Translations under genes and position numbers: made by a program | Assembly (NCBI GenBank): GCA_000697335.1 | Contig: JNEM01011965.1 | Coordinates: 1-10,209 of the forward strand | Reading direction: 5' to 3' | Length of the DNA stretch: 10,209 nucleotides | Source: Conidiobolus incongruus B7586 | Lineage: Eukaryota > Entomophthoromycota > Entomophthoromycetes > Entomophthorales > Conidiobolaceae | Notes under the pieces: model-generated | Databases searched by the model: none | Told to the model about the DNA's origin: nothing | The model's input: the letters and a program-made list of their open reading frames with translations, nothing else | Part shown: positions 1 through 8,580 of the stretch, piece by piece | Layout of the letters: each line of letters begins with the position of its first letter | Position numbering within the stretch: position 1 is the first letter of the stretch

Positions 1-1795
1 GGCTTTGATATATTAACCAATAGTTAATAAAATATAATCAAATATAGTTAGTGATAATTAAATAAAATAAATAAAATATATATTTTAATTTGATTTATTT
101 AAGAATTATTTAAGATATAGATAAATATAAAAGTAATTTTAATTTTATAACTTATTTTTAAGTGTTAATATATAATGATAATAACTTTTTTGATTAAAAA
201 TTTAAGATTTTAAAATTAATTAACTAAATAATATTTAAACCAAATAATAGTTATAGAAAATCTTTTATTCTGGAATTATTAAAACCTAACCATAGATTCT
301 CTAAATTTGTTTAAAATTTATAAAAAACTTATAATTTTAAAATATTATTGAAATTAACTATTTATCACTTTTTAAATTTTTTTAGAGTATAAATTATATA
401 AAAGTTGATAAAATTTAAAAAATTAACTTTAATAATTATTTTTTTAATTCTTAATATAATTAAAAAATACAATAAAAAAAATAATATTTTATTTTAATTA
501 AAAAATTATCTAGATATTCTATATTCTATATTAGCCTTATAAGTAATTTTTAAATTTTAAACTTTAAAGTTAAAATGATTAATAATAATATAAAAATAAA
601 TATCTTATAATTTAAATAAAATTTCAAACTAAGTTGAAATAATTATAATCAAATATAACCTATTTAAAAATTACTAGAAATTTAAGCTTATATAATGAAT
701 AGTTATAATTAATAAATCTTAAAACCTTTTGTATAATTTTTTATCAAAATATAAATCAAAATATTAGATTAAATTAAACTAACCCCCTTTATAAATCCTT
801 TTATATATATATATTCTATTAATAATTAAACCTTAATTATATAAATAAATAATAATATTATATGATATTCTTATTTAATTTTTGGATGAAATGTAATAAA
901 TAGTAAATTTTATAACATTTTTAATTTAAACTATTTCTAATTGATTATTATAATATAAATTGAAAAAATATTTTATTTTGTATAATAATTATAAGATATA
1001 TAAATCTAAAGTTATAAAAAATTTTCTAATCAAAAATAGCTAAAAACATTATTTTTTGTTAATTATTTACACTATAACCTATATAATTATAATTGATTTA
1101 AGTAATTAAAAAACTAATTTATAAATAAGAAAATTTTTGCAAGATTACTTAATTAATTTATAAAATATCAAATTTCAGTTTTTAATAAAAAATGTTATTT
1201 TTTAAATTTAAGAAATTTATTAAAAATATAGCAAAAAATGATTAAAAAAAAGAAAAAATTATATTTATATTTTATTATTATTTATATATATCAATATTAC
1301 CATGTTTATTTATGTTTAATCATTAAAAATTGCCATCATTTAAAATATAGAGTAATATTTATATAATTCAATTAACCTTCAAATTATAGAATATTTGATT
1401 AATTTATAGTTAGATAAATGATAAGAAATTATATGAAAAAATTTCAAATATTAATCTTTTAATAATTTGATTTAAAATTCAAATTTATATATATATTATT
1501 AAATGTACTCTAAAAATGCATGTTTTAAATTATTGAGATATATTGTAATATGATAATGATATTATTTTATTATATCTATTTTAAATGAATATTTAGTAAT
1601 TTTTATAAATAAATAAAAATTAGTTTCAAAATTCACATTAATTGTTTAAACTTAATATAAAAATGTAAGATATTATCAAATATATAATTACTATTGGCTT
1701 AAATTGAAAAATAAAAATATATGATGTTAATTAACTATTTAAATTTAAAATTATAAGTATGATCAATGTATTGTATTTTAAAATTTATAAATAAA
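1..1795. other. A+T-rich gene-free tract (left flank)
   Basis: This stretch is almost entirely A and T, with homopolymer A or T runs and TA-rich words throughout. I found no long open frame on either strand, no RNA gene, no clear tandem array and no terminal repeats. It differs sharply from the central part of the window, where C and G are clearly commoner and open frames occur. It is best read as intergenic, A+T-biased DNA, possibly very old decayed repeats. I cannot tell which. Confidence 0.7.
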
Positions 1796-2170
1796 GATGG
1801 CTGTTACAAAAGTACATGTAATATGACTTATTAATTAATTCTACTCTATAGTGTTATGGGACTATGTCTTAATGATCACTCACTGTTGAGATGTCATAGC
1901 AGAATATCCAAAAACTTCCTCTCTCTATACATCACTTCTGGGTTTAAATAGTTGATTCAGTAAATGATATAGAATTTGGTTAAAATCTGACAAAGAGAAC
2001 AAAGAGTATTTTTTTTAATTATTTAGTGACAAAGCCAGCCTGAATTAGAAATAGTATTGGCTAAATTATCAAATCGAGATGGACAGGTAATTTTGAAACG
2101 CAACAAATGTGATAATAATAATGTTATTGTGATTTGTGTTATATTCAAAACATTACAGATTTTTTATTTT
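1796..2170. other. G+C-richer tract with short exon-like frames, unassigned
   Basis: Composition changes at about 1796 from nearly pure A+T to a mix with normal codon-like words. On the minus strand 2163-2023 is open for 46 codons, including a plausible stretch reading RFKITCPSRFDNLANTISNS. On the same strand 2014-1925 is open for 30 codons (…DFNQILYHLLNQLFKPRSDV). On the plus strand 1856-1951 is a 32-codon ATG frame. None matches a family I recognise. The tract lies directly downstream of the F-box/LRR gene on its own strand, so it may be that gene's 3' region, a further exon, or a separate decayed gene. An AATAAA on the minus strand (2168-2163) lies just after the stop of that gene, but such words are cheap in this DNA. 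Confidence 0.4.
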
Positions 2171-2365
2171 TTAATCTTCAAAGGGTTGAATAAAATAAGT
2201 AAATTGTTCAGTTAGACAACTTTTAAAAAATTGGATATCAGGACGAAGCTGTTTAACTTGGTCAAATTCCATTTTTACATCCTGCTCTAATCTAGTATAT
2301 CCAGTATTGGACACGTTAAAAGATGATGGGATTAAGCCTTTATTCAGTGTTAACCATTTTAAAAC

Positions 2366-2492
2366 CTTTGAAAACAAATGCGGATATATAAATATATATA
2401 TATATATATATCACTTGCCATTTGAATTCTTTTGGTGTAAGTGTCAACCAAAATCAATCTGATTCGTAATCCAATACATTATTTTAATTTAC
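2366..2492 (-). other. Candidate 127-nt spliceosomal intron of the F-box/LRR gene
   Basis: On the minus strand a GTAAAT donor starts at 2492 and a TTTTCAAAG acceptor ends at 2366. Removing these 127 bases joins the end of the 241-codon block (…SNVAT) directly and in frame to the 64-codon block (VLKWLTLNKG…). It removes the TAA at 2486-2484, a later in-frame TGA and the AT microsatellite. The frame agreement and complete removal of stops are what support it. A shorter 49-nt option (GTGATA donor at 2414) would also join the frames but leaves the TAA and TGA in place. I see no strong branch-point consensus. Confidence 0.45.
2392..2411. repeat. (AT)10 microsatellite
   Basis: An uninterrupted run of ten AT dinucleotides, preceded by a slightly imperfect TA-rich extension from about 2385. 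It lies inside the proposed intron between the last two blocks of the F-box/LRR gene, so length changes there need not affect the protein. Confidence 0.9.
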
Positions 2493-3506
2493 AGTTGCGA
2501 CATTAGAAAATAGTTTGAATAGAAACGTGGTATTGGGAGTAATCTGAAAATCTCTATAAGATATGGCGGTAAATATATAACCAGTGACTTTGGGAAATAT
2601 TTTATTATAATTGTCAGAAAAATTAATAGAATCATTTTTGAATCCCTGAGCTCCTAATCTGGTCAATTTCAAGAAGGTTATAGTATTATAAGTGGGTTTA
2701 GGTAGTAGCGATTTCATTATTAATTCCCTCAGATTAGGGCAATTAAGGCTAATTCTCTCCAATAATATCTGATCAATAGTTACTATTGATATTATTGACA
2801 GTTGATTATAGGTTTGGTTAAATGAATTATAAAAGAATTGTGAGTCAGTCAAAATCTTGTAATTAGGAGTATAGTTAGCATTGTCAAATCTACCTGACTC
2901 ATTATCGAGATGATAGCGAATAATGAATTCAAAATGTTTCAATCTCTTCATTGGGATGCCAAAATGCAGTTGGCGAAATAATAATTCTGATTGACCCAAC
3001 AATTCTGAGGATTCAAAACTATACATACTAATTTTCAAATACTCCAAATAATCCCAAGATTTTAAGGTATTATAAAACGGAGTTAAACACTGCTTTGAAA
3101 TGTAACAATTAGCATTAGCGTCCAGAGTAAAGTGGGTTACTTTGTTAAAATTAGTAATGAATTCAATGAAACCTTCCCAGTCTTGATTTTCGTAATAAAT
3201 ATCTAGTTTTTAACTTGATTGAAAAGGTAGGTAGGGATCATGTCAAACATCTCATAAATTCCAAATATACTATCTTTATCAAATGTATTAAAATAAAGAT
3301 ATAGCTCCTCTATATTCATCAAATGCCCACTCAATTGATCAGCATTTAAATTTTTATGTAACGAAACTGATTTCAGATTAGGAAATAATTGATCAAGTCG
3401 ATTCCCTTTCAATGCAGTTAAAAGAGTGCGATTCAAATGTATAAATTTAATATTAACACAATGCTTTAAATTTAAAGAAATTTCAGAATAAGAACTATGA
3501 CAACTA

Positions 3507-3722
3507 TGAAATCAGATTTTGAACATACTTTCCATATCTCTCAATAATTTCAACACAATTAGATTTCTCCCAAATCTCTTCTCGTAATGTTTTATATATT
3601 TGAGGTAATAGAGCATTATACCAAGGTTTACAAACTAATTCTATTTCAATTAAACGATTCAAGGCAATATATTTGCCAATTACTTGGATGAAAGATGAAG
3701 GTAATTCTTTCCAGTTATTCAT
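3507..3722 (-). CDS. F-box domain exon/block of the F-box/LRR gene
   Basis: This block encodes 72 residues from an ATG at 3722 to a TAG at 3506-3504. The F-box spans about residues 5-45: ELPSSFIQVIGKYI forms helix 1 with the conserved Leu-Pro, and RLIEIELVCKPWYNALLPQIY holds the conserved Leu-Val-x-Lys/Cys and Trp positions that contact Skp1. The ATG choice is supported because the domain begins only six residues later, as in most N-terminal F-box proteins, and because upstream sequence turns into non-coding A+T-rich spacer. The block ends mid-protein, and the continuation lies in the next frame from about 3511. Alone it could encode a truncated F-box-only peptide, but the downstream repeats show it was part of a longer protein. 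Confidence 0.7.
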
Positions 3723-4167
3723 TTAATTTTTTGTGTTCTTGTAATTTTTATTATTTACACCTACAAGGAGTATAAATAATAGTTTTAAAGGTTCACATGT
3801 AATATGGGCTTTTATAAATTGTTTGTGAAATTGGAAAATGTGATATTATTCTTAAAATTATCCATTGCATATTTATAATAACTCTCTGAAACTTGTGAAT
3901 TGATTTTAAATTGTGTGAAATTGATTTATAATTCATATCTAAGTCAATAAAAGAAAACTTTTATTATTCCAGATGATTATTAATATTATTATGTCATATA
4001 TACACTTTGAATAAACATTAAATATTAATTAATACAGATTCAAAGCTGTTTTAAACACTTAATTCAAAATTAAAGAACAAAAAGGTATAGATTAAGAACT
4101 TATTATTAAAAAAATTTAATATAATTAATTTTTGATAGCATAAAAAATTATCTTGAAAATTTTTTGA
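3723..4167. other. Upstream spacer of the F-box/LRR gene
   Basis: A+T-rich non-coding DNA between the F-box ATG and the decayed frames further up. On the minus strand T/A-rich words precede the ATG. A TATAAATA word at 3771-3778 lies about 50 bp upstream, but in its canonical form it reads on the plus strand, so I do not call it the promoter. No other structure is evident. Confidence 0.5.
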
Positions 4168-5298
4168 TCAATTATTTTTGATTATATACATCTGGAAAAT
4201 TAAAACAAGAATTTTAATAAATTTGATGGCGATAAATATTACTAAAGTTGAGTTTAGGAGCTTAAAAGGGGAATCGCCAGCAGTAAATGAGGGAATACCA
4301 CGAAATTTGAGATTTTGGCTGATTTTTAAAATGAGGTGATGATGTCTAAGGTTACATTTTCAATTACAAGTATATATTTTACAATTGTTACAATTCAAAT
4401 TTTTTTTTGTGAGAGTTGAGAGAACACTTAAGATATTTTTGGAATAAAAAATAATTTGACGTATTTATTGTTACTTGTGATAATTTTATATTAAATACTA
4501 TTGCTGAATTTTGTAGATAGGAACAGTTCACTCAAGGAATATGACAGAATCAAACAATTTAAGATATACGTGAATTCCAATGTGACTTTGTGGTTGAGAG
4601 TGATAACCATACCTTCTTGAGTAATCAACGAGTTTATCTTAATTAAATTGAACGCTGCATTTAGTCTTTATCAACCGCAAAGCTTTAAAAAGTTATAAGT
4701 AGATGATGATTGAATGTACTGCTTACAATTTTTGATAAATTATAACCTAGAACATTGAAAATAATACTAGATATATTCAAAATATAATCAATTTAAATAT
4801 GAATCTTAATTTTGGCTATACTTGTTAAACCCACCATAAGATAGTTTGGTAAATTCAATTCTCTACATGTTAACAAATGTTAAAATAAAATCAGATGTGC
4901 AATATATGATATTAATTGATAAGATCAAATTAAAGTAGTCATTTAGTGATTTAGCTTTATAGACTCTCATTTGAGCTAACTTTAAATTATTATTGAATGA
5001 TACCAATTTATAAACAATTCTAAACCATAGGCAAAAATGCTTTATATGTTCTATATTCAACATCAATTACTGAAATAAATAACATTAATGCAAGTTAAAA
5101 ATAAACGGTTTCTTATTTTAAATCTTTTAAACAAGTCTTTTCATTTTTGATTAGCTAACAAATATAAGTGAATTTTGGATTCATCACTATTTCTGGACGA
5201 GGAAACAGAATCAAAAGATCATAGCGAAGGATATTAAGTTACTTGATATCAATTGGCGAAATTATTAGTGATCCTTTATATATTAAAGAGCCATTTTT
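4168..5298 (-). pseudogene. Decayed LRR-like host gene, probably an older F-box/LRR relic
   Basis: Several open pieces lie in order on the minus strand. 5298-5158 has 46 sense codons with one internal stop (…LNILRYDLLILFPRPEI). 5063-4863 has 66 codons from an ATG, with LRR-like NNLKLAQMRVYKAKSLND. 4638-4528 has 36 codons (…IGIHVYLKLFDSVIFLE). 4464-4168 has 97 sense codons interrupted by one TGA (4362-4360), ending with …LKISQNLKFRGIPSF and FTAGDSPFKLL. The last two pieces share a frame. Leucine spacing resembles the repeats of the recognisable F-box gene downstream on the same strand. No F-box remains visible, so the 5' end is lost or too eroded. Many stops and shifts make this a clear relic. 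Family assignment is my inference from repeat style. Confidence 0.5.
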
Positions 5299-5463
5299 CT
5301 AACAACTTTGAACAAGGACTGTTCAACTTAACCTAAATTCAAATTGATTTAAATTGAAAACGATAATTTTTAAATATATTAAAATGAAAATGAATATTAT
5401 ATAATAAACCGTGGTTCAAATATTAAGTTCTGTTTATTGGTTTATTTTATAAGGTACCGAAAT

Positions 5464-5880
5464 TTAGATTAAAAATAACTTGACTAAATTAACTATGAAC
5501 TTCTTTTTAAATAGCATAATCTTATACCAATGATAATTGCGTAACTCCTTTATAAATAACTTCATAATATTATCTTCAAAATGCAATGTTATCATTATTA
5601 AACCTTTTAAACAACTTATTGAATTTACCAAAACAATCATAATAATAAGGATTCATATATAATGAATATAATGTATAGGGTAACAATGACTGTATTTTTG
5701 ATAAAATCTTTGATAGTTTTACCTACATTAATAAGCTATTATTTTATCAAATAAATGAACAATTAATTGAGTTTTTCTTGCAACAATTGCTATTATTAAA
5801 AGTAAAAATCAAAAATGCACATTATTATTATTTAAATTTACTGGTACAGATTAATATTAAGTAGTATTATTAATATCCAT
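5464..5880 (-). pseudogene. Decayed coding region with a membrane-helix-like start, unassigned
   Basis: One frame begins with ATG at 5880 (MDINNTT, an Asn-rich start with a glycosylation-like motif). It passes several stops and then reads FLLLIIAIVARKTQ (5808-5728, 26 codons), which looks like a membrane helix followed by basic residues. Much further on in that frame, 5652-5464 is open for 62 codons (first ATG at 5640). A second frame, 5722-5576, is open for 48 codons and reads YTLYSLYMNPYYYDCFGKFN. Its end passes smoothly into the other frame (…NNDNIAF to EDNIMKLFIKEL), suggesting a one-base shift near 5577. The start would suit a seven-helix receptor, but the middle does not obviously continue it. 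Two different relics could be overlapping here. Function unknown. Confidence 0.4.
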
Positions 5881-6158
5881 TTTAATGATAATGTTTTAAT
5901 TTTCTAATTTAAACATTCCTTATATTCTTGAAAATAAATTATATATTTGGATAATAATTCATTTATGGGAAATATCCTTTTGAATTGAGTAAAATAAGTA
6001 AAATAATATTTAAAATTTATATTGGTTATATATTTCTCTTATATGTTAAATTTCGAATATAAAAAATATATTTTTAATATTTTTTTTGATAAACATATAA
6101 AAAAGCCGATAACAAAGTATATAAAGTAAACTTGTTTTTCTACTATGCCACATAATTT
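5881..6158. other. A+T-rich spacer, nothing supported
   Basis: Short A+T-rich interval between two decayed coding regions. No open frame above chance length and no structural signal was found on either strand. Confidence 0.6.
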
Positions 6159-6698
6159 TTACTCAATATATTTTTCAATTTTATTTATATTTCTCTCATT
6201 AATTATGAATTTGAATTTTAAACAAAATAAGTTTTCTATTTTGAGTATTCCAACTTTGAGTTGACAAAACCATTTTTCAATTTTATATTTCAAATGCTTT
6301 TTGCTATCAGTTGCTGCTTGTAAATATATAAATAGTTGATATAGAATCTCCTGCACAATATAATATTTTGATAAATAATCTTTAATTCTAGTAAAATTTG
6401 AAATTTAACGATTTTCGAGTTTATTAATAGTATTGAAAATTTGTCTGAGAAGATTTATTTTATATAAAATAAAATGATGAAATATGAATAAAATTATCAT
6501 CGTATAAGATAATACTAAAATAATATTGAAATAATTAGTATTCATCAGATGGTGTATTATTATCATATATGAACATAATTTTTTAACGATTATATCAAAA
6601 AAATAAAAAACAATACAAAATAAATGATAGATGGTTTTAAAAATTGATAGTCTGTATTTGAAATTAAAGATTATGAAATTCAATAACTTTCTGCCTAA
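6159..6698 (-). pseudogene. Two long open stretches in one frame split by one stop; hydrophobic then Lys-rich, unassigned
   Basis: Frame 6698-6405 is open for 97 codons and ends at TAA 6407-6405. The same frame then stays open for 81 more codons, 6404-6159. With stops expected about every ten codons in DNA of this composition, 178 sense codons with one stop is a strong sign of former coding. The first part has two hydrophobic segments, IYHLFCIVFYFFDIIV and YFNIILVLSYTMIILFIFHH, followed by a charged stretch. The second part is Lys-rich and contains YLQAATDSKKHLKYKIEKWF. There is no good ATG at the start; the first Met codon is at 6566. It could be a decayed membrane protein or a decayed repeat protein that appears hydrophobic through A+T drift. 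I do not recognise a family. Confidence 0.4.
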
Positions 6699-6751
6699 TC
6701 AGTTAGTATTGTTCCAAAATAATGACTTCAAAATGTATATATTACTAATAA

Positions 6752-7344
6752 CTACGAATTTGGGAACAAATTAATTAACCAAACATTAATTAAGCCAAAT
6801 TTTATTCTTATTGCAAAGAGTTTTGTGCCTGAGTAATCTAATGAATATGGCACTTAAATTTGGATTATGTAAACATTATCTATAAATCTAATTATTAATT
6901 CAAAATATTAATTTCGATTTGGTAGATATATTGTTAATAAATTTATATTAAAATAACTCAATTTCCTAATATGGTATATTTTATTCAAAATAATATTGTT
7001 TAAAAAAATAGTCAATCAAAATTGAATTTTATATGGTAATAATTCAAAATATTGCGCTTTAAAACTTCAATTCTTAAATCTTTGATTATTTGAAATATTT
7101 TGATAATATGGATGATTTAATAATATAACCATTCTTAAATGTTTTGTTTATAAAATCAAATATTGTATTATTCTTTAATATAAATTTCAATTTATTATTT
7201 GAAATGGGACTCAGTTTATATTTTCGTCTAATACCAATAGATTCAGCATTGATATATGCCTAAAATATTTAAAAATGATGGCACCTCAAGATTGATAAAT
7301 CTAAAAATTAATTGAAAACATTTATTTAGTCTTTCAAATTTGAA
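6752..7344 (-). pseudogene. Decayed coding region with LRR-like pieces
   Basis: Three open pieces follow one another on the minus strand. 7344-7243 (33 codons) contains FINLEVPSFLNILG. 7259-7086 (57 codons) contains SIGIRRKYKLSPISNNKLKF and overlaps the first by 17 bases, so one small shift would link them. 6853-6752 (33 codons) contains GLINVWLINLFPNS, and a following in-frame segment reads LLVIYTF. The Leu-Phe-Pro-Asn plus Leu-Leu-x-Ile arrangement resembles LFPNLKSVSL in the F-box/LRR gene at 3511-3206. I infer another old relative, but there is no F-box and the pieces are short. It may form one relic with the open stretches at 6159-6698. Confidence 0.4.
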
Positions 7345-7855
7345 TTATATTACTTAAATCGATTTCTTTATTGATTTTGATAGTCATTATATTAATTGTG
7401 TTTTTATATTTAATATAAATAATGTCCAAGCGTATATTGATTCTAACAAAAAATCATATAATTCAAAAGTTAAACAACTCTAAAATTTTCAATTGATATC
7501 ATTTATTTCATTATTTGTGATTTATTTTAATGGTTATAAAATGAACTTGGGTAAAATCCATTATCCTAATAAACTTCCCAAGTCTTAATACAATGGTTAC
7601 ACAAACTATCTTTGAAATATCTTGTAGTTGAAATATTAAATATGTTTCATTTGGCAAAAAGTTTGATGTTAACTAATTTATAATAGTTGAACCAAATTTA
7701 ATTAATATATATTTTGGATATATTAATATCGTTTAAAGAGGTCATTTATATACCTAGTCAATCAAAAACACGACCAGTATTTAAAATATATCTTATATAT
7801 AAAAAATTATAATTAAATGATTAATCCAATCCAAATCACGATATATTTTATATTA
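7345..7855. other. A+T-rich spacer before the LTR pair
   Basis: No supported gene. A 7-bp inverted repeat (ACTTGGG at 7545-7551 and CCCAAGT at 7577-7583) could form a hairpin with a 25-base loop, but nothing around it resembles a terminator or a small RNA gene. Confidence 0.5.
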
Positions 7856-7860
7856 ATATT
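7856..7860. repeat. Target-site duplication, left copy (ATATT)
   Basis: Five bases abutting the left edge of the minus-strand solo LTR, identical to 8195-8199. In A+T-rich DNA such a match carries limited weight alone, but it sits exactly at the edges set by composition and terminal motif. Confidence 0.5.
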
Positions 7861-8194
7861 AACACGTCTTGGGAAAGCCTCGTCCGGAATAGTATAAGCA
7901 AAAGAGAGAGATCTAGGGATTTCCAGGTAAAGGTTAGGGAGATAGGGGGTTTATTGATTTAAGCCAAATAGCTGGGAGGACCCAGATCAAACTCCTTCTC
8001 TTTAGTATAGCTCTGTTTCTGGGTTCTATATATAGTGCATAGAGTAGTAGGTTTCTGGAGTTTTCTGGAGGGTTGTATCATTAGCTGATTAAAGGATAGG
8101 GTTGAAGTGGTTGGTCACATGAGGGGGGGAATGACCCTTATATTCAGTTGAAGTAAGCATATTACGTGGGAGGAGAGTCACCTGACTCGTGACA
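7861..8194 (-). mobile_element. Solo LTR of an LTR retrotransposon (fossil), possibly Ty3/gypsy-like
   Basis: A 334-bp island much richer in G+C than its surroundings. Read on the minus strand it starts TGTCACG and carries a TATATATAG-type TATA box (8035-8026). About 75 bp later comes AATAAA (7955-7950), and it ends in CGTGTT, giving a U3-R-U5 layout. It is flanked by ATATT on both sides (7856-7860 and 8195-8199), a plausible 5-bp target duplication. No internal retrotransposon genes adjoin it, so it is best read as a solo LTR left by LTR recombination. The Ty3/gypsy hint comes only from the terminal bases. The boundary at 7861 is less certain than the one at 8194. The clear motifs and matching flanks suggest a fairly young relic. 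Confidence 0.65.
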
Positions 8195-8199
8195 ATATT
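8195..8199. repeat. Target-site duplication, right copy (ATATT)
   Basis: Matches 7856-7860 and directly follows the TGTCAC terminus of the minus-strand solo LTR. Confidence 0.5.
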
Positions 8200-8244
8200 G
8201 ATTAAAGAAATATTATAATTAGAATAAATAATCTTGTATTATAT

Positions 8245-8576
8245 TGTGGTTAATAATATGGCAACCAACATAATCAACTTCATCTCGCCATTTATTAACT
8301 TATGGAGATGTAACCACGGAATACCTGTCACAAAACTTCAAGTTCTCATTTCCTGAAGACCTAATGCACTCCTTTACACTGCTTGCGATCCACGAATGGT
8401 CTATAAAAGAATCATTGCTGGAATATAATTCCATCATAGCCTTCAGTCTTCTGTGCAGCCTATTAAGCCATTAACCAACCTTAATATATCATATAAACCC
8501 AAAATACTAAATAAACAACAAGCAAACTGCTCCCCACCCTATTAACAACATCCTACTAGAGGTCAGTAGAACAACA
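8245..8576 (+). mobile_element. Second solo LTR (fossil), different family, possibly Ty1/copia-like
   Basis: A 332-bp G+C-richer island on the plus strand. It begins TGTGGTT and ends AACAACA, giving imperfect terminal inverted repeats with TG...CA ends. It has a TATAAAAG box (8402-8409) and AATAAA (8510-8515) in the order expected of U3-R-U5. The flanks share ATAT (8241-8244 and 8577-8580), a possible but weak target duplication. It has no visible sequence similarity to the neighbouring LTR and lies in the opposite orientation. No retrotransposon coding region adjoins it. The copia hint comes only from the TGT...AACAACA ends. It could instead be another kind of repeat with a promoter. Confidence 0.45.
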
Positions 8577-8580
8577 ATAT

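Larger units (their letters stand above)
2171..3722 (-). pseudogene. F-box / leucine-rich-repeat protein gene, frame-broken (or spliced plus a base error)
   Basis: F-box/LRR proteins recruit substrates to SCF (Skp1-cullin-F-box) ubiquitin ligases. The F-box binds Skp1 and the repeats bind the target. The ATG at 3722 opens a 72-codon block with F-box hallmarks: Leu7-Pro8, Ile15, Leu29-Val30-x-Cys-style core and Trp34. Frame 3511-3206 continues with repeats such as LKHCVNIKFIHL and LFPNLKSVSLH. Frame 3209-2484 (241 codons) carries more, such as NCPNLRELIM. Frame 2365-2171 gives a 64-codon tail. Summed length is about 470-480 codons, reasonable for the family. Block 3 joins block 4 in frame through a possible intron (2366-2492). 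The block 2/3 shift lies in an A5 run (3207-3211). The block 1/2 shift lies near 3512. Repeat spacing and residues stay protein-like across all breaks, so the decay is recent or partly artefactual. F-box/LRR identity is firm. Pseudogene status is less certain. Confidence 0.75.

Noticed and set aside
2459-2492. A 34-nt GTAAAT...TCAG intron, matching the length of the other candidate mini-intron
   Set aside because: Removing it leads to a TGA within five codons and does not reach the downstream open block. The 127-nt intron explains the data better.
3771-3778. TATAAATA as the promoter of the F-box/LRR gene
   Set aside because: The canonical word reads on the plus strand, opposite to the gene, and such words are common by chance here.
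1812-3807. Shared 12-bp word ACATGTAATATG at about 1814 and 3796, on either side of the F-box/LRR gene, as a possible direct-repeat boundary of a mobile unit
   Set aside because: In A+T-rich DNA of this size many 12-bp matches are expected by chance, and the flanking bases diverge at once.
4336-4428. Cys-rich pattern (C-x2-C-x4-C ... C ... HHH) suggesting a small zinc-binding domain
   Set aside because: A stop lies inside the pattern and the surrounding frame is better explained as decayed LRR-like sequence. The spacing fits no zinc finger I can name.
7545-7583. Inverted repeat ACTTGGG...CCCAAGT as a small-RNA hairpin or transposon end
   Set aside because: The stem is only 7 bp with a 25-base loop, there is no matching partner at a distance, and no target duplication.
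8200-8244. Bases between the two LTRs as internal retrotransposon sequence
   Set aside because: It is ordinary A+T-rich DNA with no primer-binding or polypurine feature, and the two LTRs differ in sequence and orientation, so they are not the two ends of one element.
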